Positions 6,531 to 15,199 of a DNA stretch of 44,536 nucleotides are shown in pieces. The notes below the pieces were generated by a model. That model did no database searches. It had not been told where the DNA came from and was given only the letters and a program-made list of their open reading frames with translations. The DNA comes from Chthonomonadales bacterium. Lineage in GTDB: Bacteria; Armatimonadota; Chthonomonadetes; Chthonomonadales; CAJBBX01. The position numbers and the translations under genes were made by a program. The stretch's first letter is position 1. Every line of letters begins with the position of its first letter. The stretch spans positions 1-44,536 of the forward strand of contig JADLGO010000045.1 of NCBI GenBank assembly GCA_020849275.1. The letters are read 5' to 3'.

Positions 6531-8759
6531 GTGCCAGGGCCGAGAGGCGAGTCGCGCGCGGCGCGCCGCGCCCGCGAACGGCGGTCGGCCGCCGCTCGGC
6601 CGTCGGCGCTGGCGTCCGCGCGCCCGCGACCCCTTCGCGCAGCCGACGCCTCGCTCGTCTGCGCCGTCCTCGCGCTCCTGCTGGCCGCGCTCGGCGGCGG
6701 GATGCTGAGCGACCGACCCGCATCGCTCGCGCCGGACATCACCGGTCCCTTCGCGCTCATCGCCGTGCCGCTCGCGCTCCTCCTCGCGGGCGCCTCGCTG
6801 GTCCTCGCCTTCCTCGGGCCGCCGCCCGCTAGCGCGCCCGCGCCATGTCGGCCGCGCAGCAGCGCGACCGCGGCGTTCGCCCTCCTCGCCGCGCTCGGCG
6901 TCGCCTCGGCCGTCGCGTCGCGGTACCCGCACATGAGCGCCACCACGCTCGCGCTCCTCGTCGGCCCGATCGCGCTCGGCTGGGCCGTGGCGCGCGCGGC
7001 GCGCACGCCGGGAGGGCTGACCGCGATCTTGCTGGCGGTCGCCGCCGCCGCCGCGATCGTCGCGGTGATCGGGCTTAACGAGTACATGCGATCATGGCGC
7101 GCGCAGAACAGCATCTGGCGCGTGTTCGCCACCTTCGCAGTCCCGAACTTCCTGGCGGGCTACCTGCTGCTTGCGCTGCCGGTCACGCTCGCCTTGTTCC
7201 TCTCGCTCCGCGAGCGCAACCTGGTGGTGTTAAGCGGGACGGCGCTCGTGCTGCAGCTTCTCTGCCTGCTGCTCACCCAGAGTCGCCTGGGCGTGGCCGC
7301 GCTCGCCGCCGGGATGGCGGTGTTCGCCGGCCTGGCGCTGTGGAGCCGGGCCATCGCCGGGCACGCGCGGCGGCGGGCGCTCGTGATCGCCGTCCTGGTG
7401 GTGCTCGCCGGCCTCGCCGGCGCGAGGCCGCTCCTGGCGCGCCTGCGCGCGTCCGGTGACCAGGCCTACTCGGCGCGCTTCCGCGTTCTGACCTGGGAGG
7501 GGGCCGTGCGCATGGCGGGGGCCCACCCGCTACTGGGCGCCGGCCTCGGCACCTTCGAGGCCACCTATCCGCCCTACGCGGTGGTCGGCTTCACCCGCCA
7601 CGCTCACAACAGCTACCTCCAGCTCGCCGCCGAGGCGGGCATGCCGGCCGCGGCGCTCCTCGGCCTCGGCCTGCTCGCCGTTGCCCTCGCGGGGGTGTTC
7701 GCGCTGCGCGCGGAGCGCCGCTCCGACGGCCCGCCGCTTCCCGCCGCCGCCGTCGACCGCCGCCTTGCGTTGGTCGGGCTCGTGTCGGCCGTGGCCGCGG
7801 CCGGCATACACAGCCTGTTCGACTCCGACCTCTACGTGCCGGCGATCGGGCTCACACTGGGCGCGCTGTGCGGCGCCGTGATGGCGGCGTCGGGGCCGCC
7901 TGCCGGCGCCGTCTCCGAGGCCCACGCCGCGCCGGGCCGGCGCTTTGGGCGCGGAGCCGCGTTCGCCGCCGCGGTCTACCTGGTCGCCATCGCCTGGATC
8001 GTCGCCGCCGGGCGGATGCAGGCCCACCAGGCCGAGGCGGCGATTCGCGCTGGCGACCTCGAGGGCGCGATTCGGGACTACCGGTCGGCCACGTCATCCG
8101 ACTCCGCCAACGCGGAGTACCACATGAGCCTGGCATCCCTCTACGCAGCGGCCGGACGGCCCGCCGAGGCTCGCGCCGAGCAGCGTGAGGCGGTCCGCCT
8201 GTCGCCGAGCGGCAAGGCGCTCTACCGGATGGGCAAGCTCCTCGCGGAGCAGGGCGACCATGGGGGCGCGATCACCTGGTACGAGCGTGCGCGAGCCGCG
8301 GACCCGCACAACCTGCGCACGCTTCTTGCGCTGGCCGATTCGCTGTCCGCCCTCGGACGCCACGAGGGCGCGCTGCAGGTGTACCGCGATATGGCCGCGC
8401 TCTACCGCGGACCGGTCGGCCGCATCCGGGCGGTGCCCGAGATCGTCGAGTGGGAGTACTCCGAGGCGTTCCTGGGCCTGGCGGAGGCCGAGTTGGCACG
8501 AGGAGACCGGCCGGGCGCGGAGAAGGACCTGCGCGAGGGGATCGCGATCCTCTCGGAGTACTGGCGCACGCGCGACTCCGAGATGGCGCAGGTGGCTCCC
8601 GGCGGCCCCGCCGGGGAGAAGACGGCGGAGCGCTACGCCTGGGCGCTGGAGCAGTGGGAGCGCGTGCTGCGGACGCTGGGCCGGCCGGCCGAGGCGGACG
8701 CCGCCGCCGAGAGGCTGCGCGAGCTGCGCGCCGAGATGGCCGCGGGGGCCTCGCCCTGA
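6531..8759 (+). CDS. O-antigen ligase/polymerase-like membrane protein with C-terminal TPR repeats
   Basis: The 742-aa protein has about ten to twelve hydrophobic segments up to roughly residue 500. The Wzy_C signature lies around residues 325-370 (GAHPLLGAGLGTFE, then HAHNSYLQLAAEAGM), including the periplasmic histidine/asparagine loop of O-antigen ligases and polymerases. The rest is a soluble tetratricopeptide array (GDLEGAIRDYRSATS, YHMSLASLYAAAGR, GDHGGAITWYERAR), a common extension in this family. It should polymerise or attach surface glycan in the cytoplasmic membrane. GTG 6531 has GAGGAG at 6517-6522. The Arg/Ala-rich first 35 residues are low complexity. Ligase versus polymerase cannot be decided from sequence. 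It converges on the next gene with only four bases between stops. Confidence 0.85.
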   Translation: MPGPRGESRAARRARERRSAAARPSALASARPRPLRAADASLVCAVLALLLAALGGGMLSDRPASLAPDITGPFALIAVPLALLLAGASLVLAFLGPPPASAPAPCRPRSSATAAFALLAALGVASAVASRYPHMSATTLALLVGPIALGWAVARAARTPGGLTAILLAVAAAAAIVAVIGLNEYMRSWRAQNSIWRVFATFAVPNFLAGYLLLALPVTLALFLSLRERNLVVLSGTALVLQLLCLLLTQSRLGVAALAAGMAVFAGLALWSRAIAGHARRRALVIAVLVVLAGLAGARPLLARLRASGDQAYSARFRVLTWEGAVRMAGAHPLLGAGLGTFEATYPPYAVVGFTRHAHNSYLQLAAEAGMPAAALLGLGLLAVALAGVFALRAERRSDGPPLPAAAVDRRLALVGLVSAVAAAGIHSLFDSDLYVPAIGLTLGALCGAVMAASGPPAGAVSEAHAAPGRRFGRGAAFAAAVYLVAIAWIVAAGRMQAHQAEAAIRAGDLEGAIRDYRSATSSDSANAEYHMSLASLYAAAGRPAEARAEQREAVRLSPSGKALYRMGKLLAEQGDHGGAITWYERARAADPHNLRTLLALADSLSALGRHEGALQVYRDMAALYRGPVGRIRAVPEIVEWEYSEAFLGLAEAELARGDRPGAEKDLREGIAILSEYWRTRDSEMAQVAPGGPAGEKTAERYAWALEQWERVLRTLGRPAEADAAAERLRELRAEMAAGASP

Positions 8760-8763
8760 CGGC

Positions 8764-9954
8764 CTACGCCGCCGGAGGCGTGAGCGTGGCGGCCTCGTAG
8801 GGGCTGCGCGCCGGCGGGGCCGCGCGTCGATGGGTCTTGAGCCAGTACCGCCGTACGATGACGCGCACCAGCGCCGCGACCGGGGCCGCGAAAAACATGC
8901 CGAGCAGCCCACCAAACTCCTGGCCGATCAGCAGCACGACGATGATCACCACCGGGTGCAGGCTCATTCGCTCGCCGATCACGTAGGGCATCAGAAACTT
9001 GCTCTCGGCGAAGTGCAGGAAGGTGAAGAACGCCAACACGCCGAGCGCCACGCCCATCCCCTTGGTCACGAGCACGAGCAGCACGATCGGAATGCCTCCG
9101 ATGATCGGCCCGATCACCGGGATGGCACGCGTGAGCCCGGCTAGAATACCGAGAGTGAGAGGGTATTTGACGTTCAACGCGGCGAGCCCGAGCCCCACCA
9201 CGATTCCAGCGACCGCACACAGGATGGCCTGGCCGACGACGAAGCTGTACATGATCAGGTTGAACTCCCTGACCATGCGCAGCACCTCGCGGCGGCTGCG
9301 CGCGGGCAGCGCGCCCACGAACTCGTGCTTGAGCCGCTTGCTGTCCAACGCGAAGTAGAAGGCCAGGACGGGCAGGAGCAGGATCTCGATGATGTAATGC
9401 GCGGCGTCGCTGACGTGGCGCACAACAGCCGTGAACCACTGGCCCGCCTGGCGCTGGAAGTCGATGGCCTTGCTGCGCTCGGCCTGCTCCGCGAGCCACG
9501 CGCGCCACTCGGGCTTCACATGCTCGGAGTACCACGCCTGCACGTCCTGGCCGTAGCTGTCCAGGTCGGCGCGATACTCGTCCCAGTTCTCAGCGGCGTT
9601 GCGGACTTCGGTGATGAACGGGTTCACCATGAATCGCCCCGCGTACCATGCCGCCACACCGAGGAGAACGAGGACGTAGAACGTCGCCAACGCGCGGCGC
9701 ACGTGGTTCGGAAGCCGCGCGGCGCCGCCATGCATCGCCACGAACCAGGTCTGCTGCATCAGCCACTCGGCCATCGGGCGCATCACGTAGGCGATGGTGG
9801 CGGCGATGAAGAGGGAGATGATCACCACCCGCAGCCGGCCGATCACGTAGACGGCCAGCACGATGGCCCCGCCGTAGAGCGCGTTGCGCCAGAGCGCCTT
9901 CACCACGGCCGTCACCCAGACGTCGGCCGCCTGAGGCGCTCCCCTCGGGGTCAT
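8764..9954 (-). CDS. AI-2E family transporter (PF01594-type membrane protein)
   Basis: This 396-aa protein has the family layout: two or three N-terminal membrane helices (YGGAIVLAVYVIGRLRVVIISLFIAATIAYVM), a soluble helical region at about 100-190, and C-terminal helices including the conserved glycine/proline stretch LTRAIPVIGPIIGGIPIVLL. The family includes TqsA-like exporters, but most members have no known substrate and the name should not be read as quorum sensing. The start codon overlaps the stop of the upstream UDP-GlcNAc epimerase gene (ATGA, 9951-9954), so it is the last gene of the minus-strand operon. In Firmicutes, atpI and the ATP synthase genes often follow wecB at this position. 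Here this protein does. Confidence 0.85.
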   Translation of the reverse strand: MTPRGAPQAADVWVTAVVKALWRNALYGGAIVLAVYVIGRLRVVIISLFIAATIAYVMRPMAEWLMQQTWFVAMHGGAARLPNHVRRALATFYVLVLLGVAAWYAGRFMVNPFITEVRNAAENWDEYRADLDSYGQDVQAWYSEHVKPEWRAWLAEQAERSKAIDFQRQAGQWFTAVVRHVSDAAHYIIEILLLPVLAFYFALDSKRLKHEFVGALPARSRREVLRMVREFNLIMYSFVVGQAILCAVAGIVVGLGLAALNVKYPLTLGILAGLTRAIPVIGPIIGGIPIVLLVLVTKGMGVALGVLAFFTFLHFAESKFLMPYVIGERMSLHPVVIIVVLLIGQEFGGLLGMFFAAPVAALVRVIVRRYWLKTHRRAAPPARSPYEAATLTPPAA

Positions 9955-11078
9955 CGGGGCATCTCCTCCTCGAGCGCCGTGCGGATCGCCGCGGCGGCAT
10001 GGCCATCGCCGTAAGGGTTGGAGGCGCGCGCCATGCGCGCGCGCGCGCCGGCGTCCGTCAGCAGCAGCCGCGCCTCGGCGACGACGCGCTCGCGCCGGGT
10101 GCCGACCAGGCGCGCGACGCCCGCGGCGACGCCCTCGGGTCGCTCCGTCGTCTCGCGGAGCACGAGCACCGGGACGCCCAGACTGGGCGCTTCCTCCTGG
10201 ATCCCGCCGGAATCGGACAGGATCAGCGCGGCCCGCTGCATCAGCTTGACGAACGGCGCGTAGTCCGGCGGCTCCACCAGGCGCACGCGCGGTCGCCCCT
10301 CCAGGATGGGCCGAACCTGCTCTCGCACGAGGGGGTTGCGGTGCATGGCGAAGACGAACTCGCAGTCGTCGAGCTCCGCGGCCAGGCAGGCTACCGCCTC
10401 GCAGATCCGCCCCAGGGGCTCCCCCAGGTTCTCGCGACGATGCGCCGTCACCAGCACGAGCCGCGCCGGCCCCTCCACGACCTGGCGGAGCACGGGGTCT
10501 TCGAATGCGTGCGGTTGCGCCGCGACCGAGAGCAGCGCATCGATGCCCGTGTTCCCCGTCACGCGGATGTGCTCGGCGGGGACGCCCTCGCGCAGCAGAT
10601 TTCCGCGCGCGCGCTCGGTGGGAGCGAAATGGAAGCGCGCGATGGCTCCCGCCAGGCGGCGGTTCATCTCCTCCGGGAACGGGTCGTAGATGTCTTGCGT
10701 GCGCAGACCGGCCTCCACATGCCCGAATGGCACCTTGCGGTAGAACGCGGCCAGCGCGGCGACGAAGGTGGTCGTCGTGTCGCCCTGGGCAAGCACCACG
10801 GCCGGCTCCTCGCGTGCCACGACGGCTTCCAGACCCTCCAGCGCGCGCGTGGTGATCTGCGCAAGCGTCTGGCCGTGGCGCATCAGGTCCAGGTCCACGT
10901 CGGGCACGATGCCGAAGACGCGCAGGACCTGATCGAGCTGCTCGCGATGCTGGCCGGTGACGGCCACGCGGACCTCAAACGAGCCCGAATGGGCCTGCAG
11001 TTCCCGGACGACGGGCGCCATCTTGATGGCGTCGGGGCGCGTGCCGAACACGCAGAGCGCGCGGATGCGGTGGCTCAA
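9951..11078 (-). CDS. wecB: UDP-N-acetylglucosamine 2-epimerase (non-hydrolysing)
   Basis: The 375-aa length and motifs match WecB/MnaA: VFGTRPDAIKMAPVV at the N-terminus, VTGQHREQ, QGDTTTTFVAALAAF, FGHVEAGLRT, TAHRRENLG, SDSGGIQEEAPSLG and RETTERPEG. It interconverts UDP-GlcNAc and UDP-ManNAc in the cytosol for surface polysaccharide or linkage-unit synthesis. I place the start at TTG 11078, which overlaps the stop of the upstream transferase as TTGA and begins directly before the conserved HRIRALCVFGTRP. The ATG at 11123 would add 15 residues overlapping the neighbour's coding end. It is coupled on both sides, with a TTGA overlap upstream and an ATGA overlap downstream. Confidence 0.93.
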   Translation of the reverse strand: MSHRIRALCVFGTRPDAIKMAPVVRELQAHSGSFEVRVAVTGQHREQLDQVLRVFGIVPDVDLDLMRHGQTLAQITTRALEGLEAVVAREEPAVVLAQGDTTTTFVAALAAFYRKVPFGHVEAGLRTQDIYDPFPEEMNRRLAGAIARFHFAPTERARGNLLREGVPAEHIRVTGNTGIDALLSVAAQPHAFEDPVLRQVVEGPARLVLVTAHRRENLGEPLGRICEAVACLAAELDDCEFVFAMHRNPLVREQVRPILEGRPRVRLVEPPDYAPFVKLMQRAALILSDSGGIQEEAPSLGVPVLVLRETTERPEGVAAGVARLVGTRRERVVAEARLLLTDAGARARMARASNPYGDGHAAAAIRTALEEEMPR

Positions 11079-12088
11079 GGGGCCTGCCTCGAGAGCTCGA
11101 AGACAAAGAGAGCGGCCAGGCACAGCGCGGCAGTGCAGCCGTAGATGACCCAGACGGCCTGGCGGTGCGAGAGGCCGCGGTCCAGCAGCCGATGGTGTAG
11201 GTGGCGGCGATCGGCGGCGGTCAGCGGGGCGCGCTGGGCCAGCCGCTTAAGCAACACGATGCCGTAGTCGACGATGGGCACTCCCAGCACCAGCACCGGG
11301 ATGAAGACGGAGGCCGCCGCCGCGAGCTTGTAGGTGCCGAGGATGGAGAGGGCTGCGAGCAGGAAGCCCAGGAACTGGGCGCCCACCGTGCTCATGAAGA
11401 TGCGCGCGGGATTGTAGTTGTGGCGCAGGAAGCCGATGCACCCGCCGGCCACCGCTGCCGCCACCAGCGCGAGCGAGGGGCCCTCCGGCTGGCGCGATGC
11501 GGCGGCGACGAGCGCCAGCGTCGCGGCCGAGATCGCGCAGACCCCCGCCGCCAGGCCGTCCAGGCCGTCAATCGCATCAACGGTCTTCGTCACGAGGAAG
11601 ACCCAGAAGAGCGTGGCGGCGACGCTGACGATGGGCGAGAGCGCGATCCACTGTGCCGGGTTGTATGCTCCCGGCGGCGCGGCGACGAGCGGATTGGTGA
11701 CCCCTTCGATGCGCACGCCGAACGCCACCAGGATGGCGCCGGCCGCCAGGATGCCGAGGGCCTGCCAGGCCGCCCTAAGGTCGCGCAGGTCATCAACGAG
11801 GCCGACGAGCGCGATGAAGGTAGCGGCGACCATCACACCGGCGAGGTGCCAGTTCCAGCCGCTATCGCCGCCGGTGCGCCAATGGCGGTAGGTGAGCGCC
11901 AGGCAAGAGGCGGCGACGACGCCGGCGTAGATGGCGATGCCACCCCAGCGCGGCACCGGCTTGTCGTGCACGTCACGGGCTCGCGGCACCGCGACGGCGC
12001 CGGCGCGCAGCGCCAGGCGCAGCACCCACGGCGTCGCCGCCCACGTGATCGAGAGCGCAACCACGAAGGCGACGGCCATCCCGATCAC
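11075..12088 (-). CDS. WecA/TagO/MraY-like polyprenyl-phosphate sugar-1-phosphate transferase with altered active-site motifs
   Basis: This 337-aa polytopic membrane protein has the glycosyltransferase-4 layout: DKPVPRWGG near residue 42, DDLRDL with D99-D100, VDAIDGLDGLAAG (D171, D174, D177), NYNPARIF near 224, and LHHRLLDRGLSHRQAV near 297. Enzymes of this family move a sugar-1-phosphate from a UDP-sugar to undecaprenyl phosphate, starting cell-surface glycans. Two normally conserved positions differ: the F-M-G-D-x-G-S motif reads FMSTVGA (S233-T234), and the usual Asn of V-N-L-x-D-G is Asp171. It may be a variant subfamily or an altered enzyme. GTG 12088 overlaps the upstream stop as GTGA, with GGGGAGAAG about 8 bases upstream. 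Confidence 0.87.
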   Translation of the reverse strand: MIGMAVAFVVALSITWAATPWVLRLALRAGAVAVPRARDVHDKPVPRWGGIAIYAGVVAASCLALTYRHWRTGGDSGWNWHLAGVMVAATFIALVGLVDDLRDLRAAWQALGILAAGAILVAFGVRIEGVTNPLVAAPPGAYNPAQWIALSPIVSVAATLFWVFLVTKTVDAIDGLDGLAAGVCAISAATLALVAAASRQPEGPSLALVAAAVAGGCIGFLRHNYNPARIFMSTVGAQFLGFLLAALSILGTYKLAAAASVFIPVLVLGVPIVDYGIVLLKRLAQRAPLTAADRRHLHHRLLDRGLSHRQAVWVIYGCTAALCLAALFVFELSRQAP

Positions 12089-12558
12089 AGTAGCTTCTCC
12101 CCGACGCCGGCTGCATCGCTCCGGAGCCGGATGACCTCCAGGCCGGCCTCCCGGAACATCTCCATCGCAAACGCGTCCGGGTAGTCGCCGTCGAAGACCA
12201 CCTTGAGGATGCCGGCGTTGATGATCATCTTGGCGCACCCGTTACAGGGCTGGCAGGTGACATAGAGGGTGGAGTCGCGAGTGGATACGCCGTTGAGCGC
12301 GGCCTGCACGATGGCGTTCGTCTCGGCGTGAACCGCGCGCACGCAGTGGCCGGACTGCATACATCCGTTGGGCCACTCGTGCTCTGGCCCGCCGGGCGGG
12401 CAGTGCTCCAGGCCGCGCGGCGCGCCGTTGTAGCCCGTCGTCAGTATGCGCCGGTCCAGCGCGATCACGGCTCCGACCGACCGCCGAGGACAGGTGGCGC
12501 GCGTCGCGACGTCACGCGCGATCTGCATGAAGTACTCGTCCCAGCTCGGGCGCTCCAA
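12085..12558 (-). CDS. comEB: dCMP deaminase / ComEB-type zinc deaminase
   Basis: The 157-aa protein has the zinc-binding and catalytic motifs of the cytidine/deoxycytidylate deaminase fold: VHAETNAI (His ligand plus catalytic Glu) and TCQPCNGCAK (two Cys ligands). It also has the dCMP-deaminase features SVGAVIALDRRILTTGYNG and an additional His/Cys region (EHCPPGGPEHEWPNGC). The predicted reaction is dCMP to dUMP for thymidylate synthesis. TTG 12558 was chosen because GGAGG precedes it by 6 bases, the protein then starts ERPSWDEYFMQIA like known family members, and all longer versions are Arg/Pro-rich shadow. It sits 142 bp after rpiB and overlaps the WecA-like gene (GTGA). Confidence 0.9.
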   Translation of the reverse strand: MERPSWDEYFMQIARDVATRATCPRRSVGAVIALDRRILTTGYNGAPRGLEHCPPGGPEHEWPNGCMQSGHCVRAVHAETNAIVQAALNGVSTRDSTLYVTCQPCNGCAKMIINAGILKVVFDGDYPDAFAMEMFREAGLEVIRLRSDAAGVGEKLL

Positions 12559-12700
12559 AGCAGACCTCCACGTGCGGCCGTGCCGGCTGGCGCCGGCGAA
12601 GCGGCCGCGTCGAAGCGGGCAGTCTCCCGGCAGGGGGGAGAGCAGCCGAGGAAGCGGGACGCGAGCGACATGCCCGCCAGAACGCGTGGCCGGCGGCCCG

Positions 12701-13153
12701 TCAGGAGCCGCAGGCGGTCTCGAGGGCGCCGATCTTGCCCACGCGGCGCGCGTGGCGCTCCCCATGCGAGAACGCCGTGCGGAGGAACACGCGCACGATG
12801 TCGTCCGCCACCTCGGGGCCGACAATACGCTCGCCGATGCACACGACGTTCGCGTTGTTGTGCTCGCGAGACAGGCGCGCGGACACGGTCTCCGATACGG
12901 CAGCGGCGCGCACGCCCGGCACCTTGTTGGCGGCGATCGCCATGCCGACGCCCGTGCCACACACGAGCACGCCCCGCTCCGCCTCGGCGGCGGCGACGGC
13001 ACGGCCTACGGCGGCGGCATAGTCCGGGTAGTCGCTGGGCTCGGCGCTCGTTGCGCCAAGGTCGTGCACCTCGTACCCATCCGCCAGCAGGAGGTCGCGA
13101 AGGCGGTTCTTCACGTGGAATCCCGCGTGGTCCGAGCCGATCGCTACGATCAT
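12701..13153 (-). CDS. rpiB: Ribose-5-phosphate isomerase B
   Basis: The 150-aa length and the RpiB/LacAB signature are clear: IGSDHAGFHVKN at the N-terminus, DYPDYA, LVCGTGVGMAIAANKVPGVRAA (catalytic Cys and the phosphate loop), and SREHNNANVVCIGERIVG. It interconverts ribose 5-phosphate and ribulose 5-phosphate in the pentose phosphate pathway. ATG 13153 is preceded by the ribosome-binding run GGGGGG. The ATG at 13168 is part of that run, so the shorter start is preferred. It lies 51 bp downstream of the ABC-F gene. Confidence 0.94.
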   Translation of the reverse strand: MIVAIGSDHAGFHVKNRLRDLLLADGYEVHDLGATSAEPSDYPDYAAAVGRAVAAAEAERGVLVCGTGVGMAIAANKVPGVRAAAVSETVSARLSREHNNANVVCIGERIVGPEVADDIVRVFLRTAFSHGERHARRVGKIGALETACGS

Positions 13154-13204
13154 GGTGTGGCCCCCCATCTAGCGCCTATTCTACACCACCCGGAGCGCCG
13201 TTGG

Positions 13205-14752
13205 CTAGTCCGTACCCGGCATGTCCGGTGCGCCTGGCGCGCGCCGCGCGGCCCATTCCGAGAAGGGGCCGGGATAGTCCTCCAGCCGGCCACCGCCCAC
13301 CACGAGCGTGCGCGAGGTGAGCCGATCGAGGAGATAGCGATCGTGCGACACGACAACGAGGGTGCCCGGGTGAGCGTCCAGCGCATCCTCGAGCCGCTCG
13401 CGCGTGTGCAGGTCGAGGCGATCGGTCGGTTCGTCCAGCACGAGCAGGTTGGCGCCGGAGACGACGGCGCCGGCGATGGCGGCGCGCACACGCTCGCCGC
13501 CCGATAGGTCGCCGATCCGCTTGAACACGTCCTGGTCGCGAAACAGAAAGCACGCCAGCAGCGTGCGGGCCTCCGTGGCGGAGAGCGCCCCCATGGCCTG
13601 CACGGCGTCGAGCACGGTGCCGGCGTCGTCCAGCGCGGACTGCTCCTGGTCGAGGAGGAAAGGCTCGATGCCCTCCCCCGCCCGCGCCACGCCCTCGCAC
13701 GGCGCCTCCTGGCCGAGAAGCAAACGAAGGAGCGTGCTCTTGCCCGCGCCGTTCGGCCCGATGACCCCGATGCGCTCCCCGCGGCCCACCGAAAGGTCGA
13801 CGCCGCGGAAGAGCCAGCGTTCGCCGTAGGCGTGACCCAGACCGCGCGCCTCCAGGACGATCTGGCCGCCACGCTTCCTGGGGGCGAAGGCCGCGCTGAG
13901 GCTGTGCGCGCCGAGAGCCACCTCGACGGGCATGAGGCGCTCAGCGCGGCTCTCCGCGCCCCGGGCCCGGCGCGCCATCTTGGCGGCGATCCGCCCGCGC
14001 TGGTCGCGGCCGCGCTTTGGCCCGTCCTGAGCTCGGGCGGCCCATGCGCGCTGGCGTGACGCGAACTCGCGCAGCGCGCGCACCTGCCGGTCGCGCAGCA
14101 CGGCGTCCTCACGGCGGCGGACGAGGGCCTGCTCGCGGGCCTCGCGGTAGGCCGTGTAGCCGCCCGCGTACTCCGTCAGCCCCCCGTCATCGAGCTCCAG
14201 GATGCGCCGCACGGTCGCGTCCAGGAAGCGGCGATCGTGAGAGGCAACGAGGAAGGTGCCGCGCCGGCCGCGCAGGTGCTCCTCGAGCCACGCGATGCCG
14301 GCCACGTCCAGGTGGCTGGTCGGCTCGTCCAGCAGCAGCAGGTCGTGGCGGCCGAGCAGCAGCGCGGCCAGCAGCATGCGCGTCTTCTCGCCGCCGGAGA
14401 GGGCGGCCGCCGGCTGATCGAGCTGGGTGGCGCCCAGCCCGAGCCCGCGGAGCGCCCGCCGCGCCTCCCACGCTTGCGCTCCGGACGCCGCCGCCACGTG
14501 CTCCGCCGCGGTCTCGTTGCGATCACAGACGGCAACCTGCGGAAGGTAGCCTACCGAGACGCCGCGCGCCACCGCGATCGCGCCGGCGCGGTCGGGCGCC
14601 TCGACGCCGGCCAGGACGCGCAGCAGCGTCGTCTTGCCGCAGCCATTGCGGCCCACCAGTCCCACGCGATCGCCGTCGCCGATCGCCAGCCCGACCCGAT
14701 CCAGGATCGCCCGGGCGCCGTAGCGCTTCTCGATCCCACGTACGATGAGCAT
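13205..14752 (-). CDS. ABC-F family ATPase (EttA/Uup/antibiotic-resistance type)
   Basis: This 515-aa protein has two ABC domains in one chain and no membrane segments, as in ABC-F. Domain 1 has GRNGCGKTTLL, then LSGGEKTRMLLAALL and LLLLDEPTSHLD. Domain 2 has GPNGAGKSTLL, LSGGERVRAAIAG and LLVLDEPTDRLD. The region between them is the charged, Arg-rich linker (about residues 210-290, EQALVRRREDAVLRDRQVRAL) that reaches the ribosomal P-site in studied members. ABC-F proteins act on the ribosome, regulating translation or displacing antibiotics. ATG 14752 is 6 bases from GGGAG; ATG 14755 is an alternative. A strong promoter lies 270 bp upstream, leaving an unusually long leader. Confidence 0.9.
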   Translation of the reverse strand: MLIVRGIEKRYGARAILDRVGLAIGDGDRVGLVGRNGCGKTTLLRVLAGVEAPDRAGAIAVARGVSVGYLPQVAVCDRNETAAEHVAAASGAQAWEARRALRGLGLGATQLDQPAAALSGGEKTRMLLAALLLGRHDLLLLDEPTSHLDVAGIAWLEEHLRGRRGTFLVASHDRRFLDATVRRILELDDGGLTEYAGGYTAYREAREQALVRRREDAVLRDRQVRALREFASRQRAWAARAQDGPKRGRDQRGRIAAKMARRARGAESRAERLMPVEVALGAHSLSAAFAPRKRGGQIVLEARGLGHAYGERWLFRGVDLSVGRGERIGVIGPNGAGKSTLLRLLLGQEAPCEGVARAGEGIEPFLLDQEQSALDDAGTVLDAVQAMGALSATEARTLLACFLFRDQDVFKRIGDLSGGERVRAAIAGAVVSGANLLVLDEPTDRLDLHTRERLEDALDAHPGTLVVVSHDRYLLDRLTSRTLVVGGGRLEDYPGPFSEWAARRAPGAPDMPGTD

Positions 14753-15025
14753 CATCCGCTCCCTTGCTCGTCTCGCGCCTGCGCGGCGCGCGCGCCAACA
14801 TGTACCAGACCAGGGCGAGGGGCGGAGGACGCACGCGAGACCGGGCTGCGCGACGGCGCCGGCGGCGCGGAATCGCGCCGGCAACTGGCAAGAGGGCTAC
14901 CCGGGAGACGCGAACGCGCCCGCGCTCCGGCCGACGCCGGGCACGCCTGGCGGTTCGTGATGTCTCAGCGAGCGAGTATCATGGATGCTCCAGGGCGCGA
15001 GCGGGGCGCCCCATGAGAGGGGTTG
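14753..15025 (-). promoter_or_regulatory. Long 5' leader of the ABC-F gene, possible attenuator
   Basis: About 270 nt separate the predicted start site (~15025) from the ABC-F start. Near the 5' end of the leader an 11-codon frame (15012 down to 14977) ends in an ATGA overlap with a 5-codon frame, MILAR. The first frame begins inside a GGGGCGCCCC palindrome. I see no good ribosome-binding site for either frame. Antibiotic-responsive ABC-F genes are known to be controlled by leader-peptide attenuation, but nothing here proves that. Confidence 0.3.
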
Positions 15026-15031
15026 CGCCCC

Positions 15032-15060
15032 ATTATCCCCCGGCCCGGCGATCCTGTCAA
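15032..15060 (-). promoter_or_regulatory. Sigma-70 promoter for the minus-strand operon, TTGACA-17-GATAAT
   Basis: Read on the minus strand, TTGACA (15060-15055) is followed after 17 bases by GATAAT (15037-15032). It is the only strong candidate upstream of the ABC-F, rpiB, comEB, wecA-like, wecB series. It sits back to back with the plus-strand promoter at 15200. Bases 15061-15199 between them show no other structure. Confidence 0.7.
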
Positions 15061-15199
15061 GCCGCGCTGTCCGCCGGAAGGCTGACCAGCGGCCAACCTG
15101 GCCCAAGCGCGCGACGACGCAGCGGCCCGTCGCGACGTATGTAGAGTGGTGGAGGCCCGGCGCAGGCATGGTCGCCATCGCCGCCGATGCGACGCTTCG

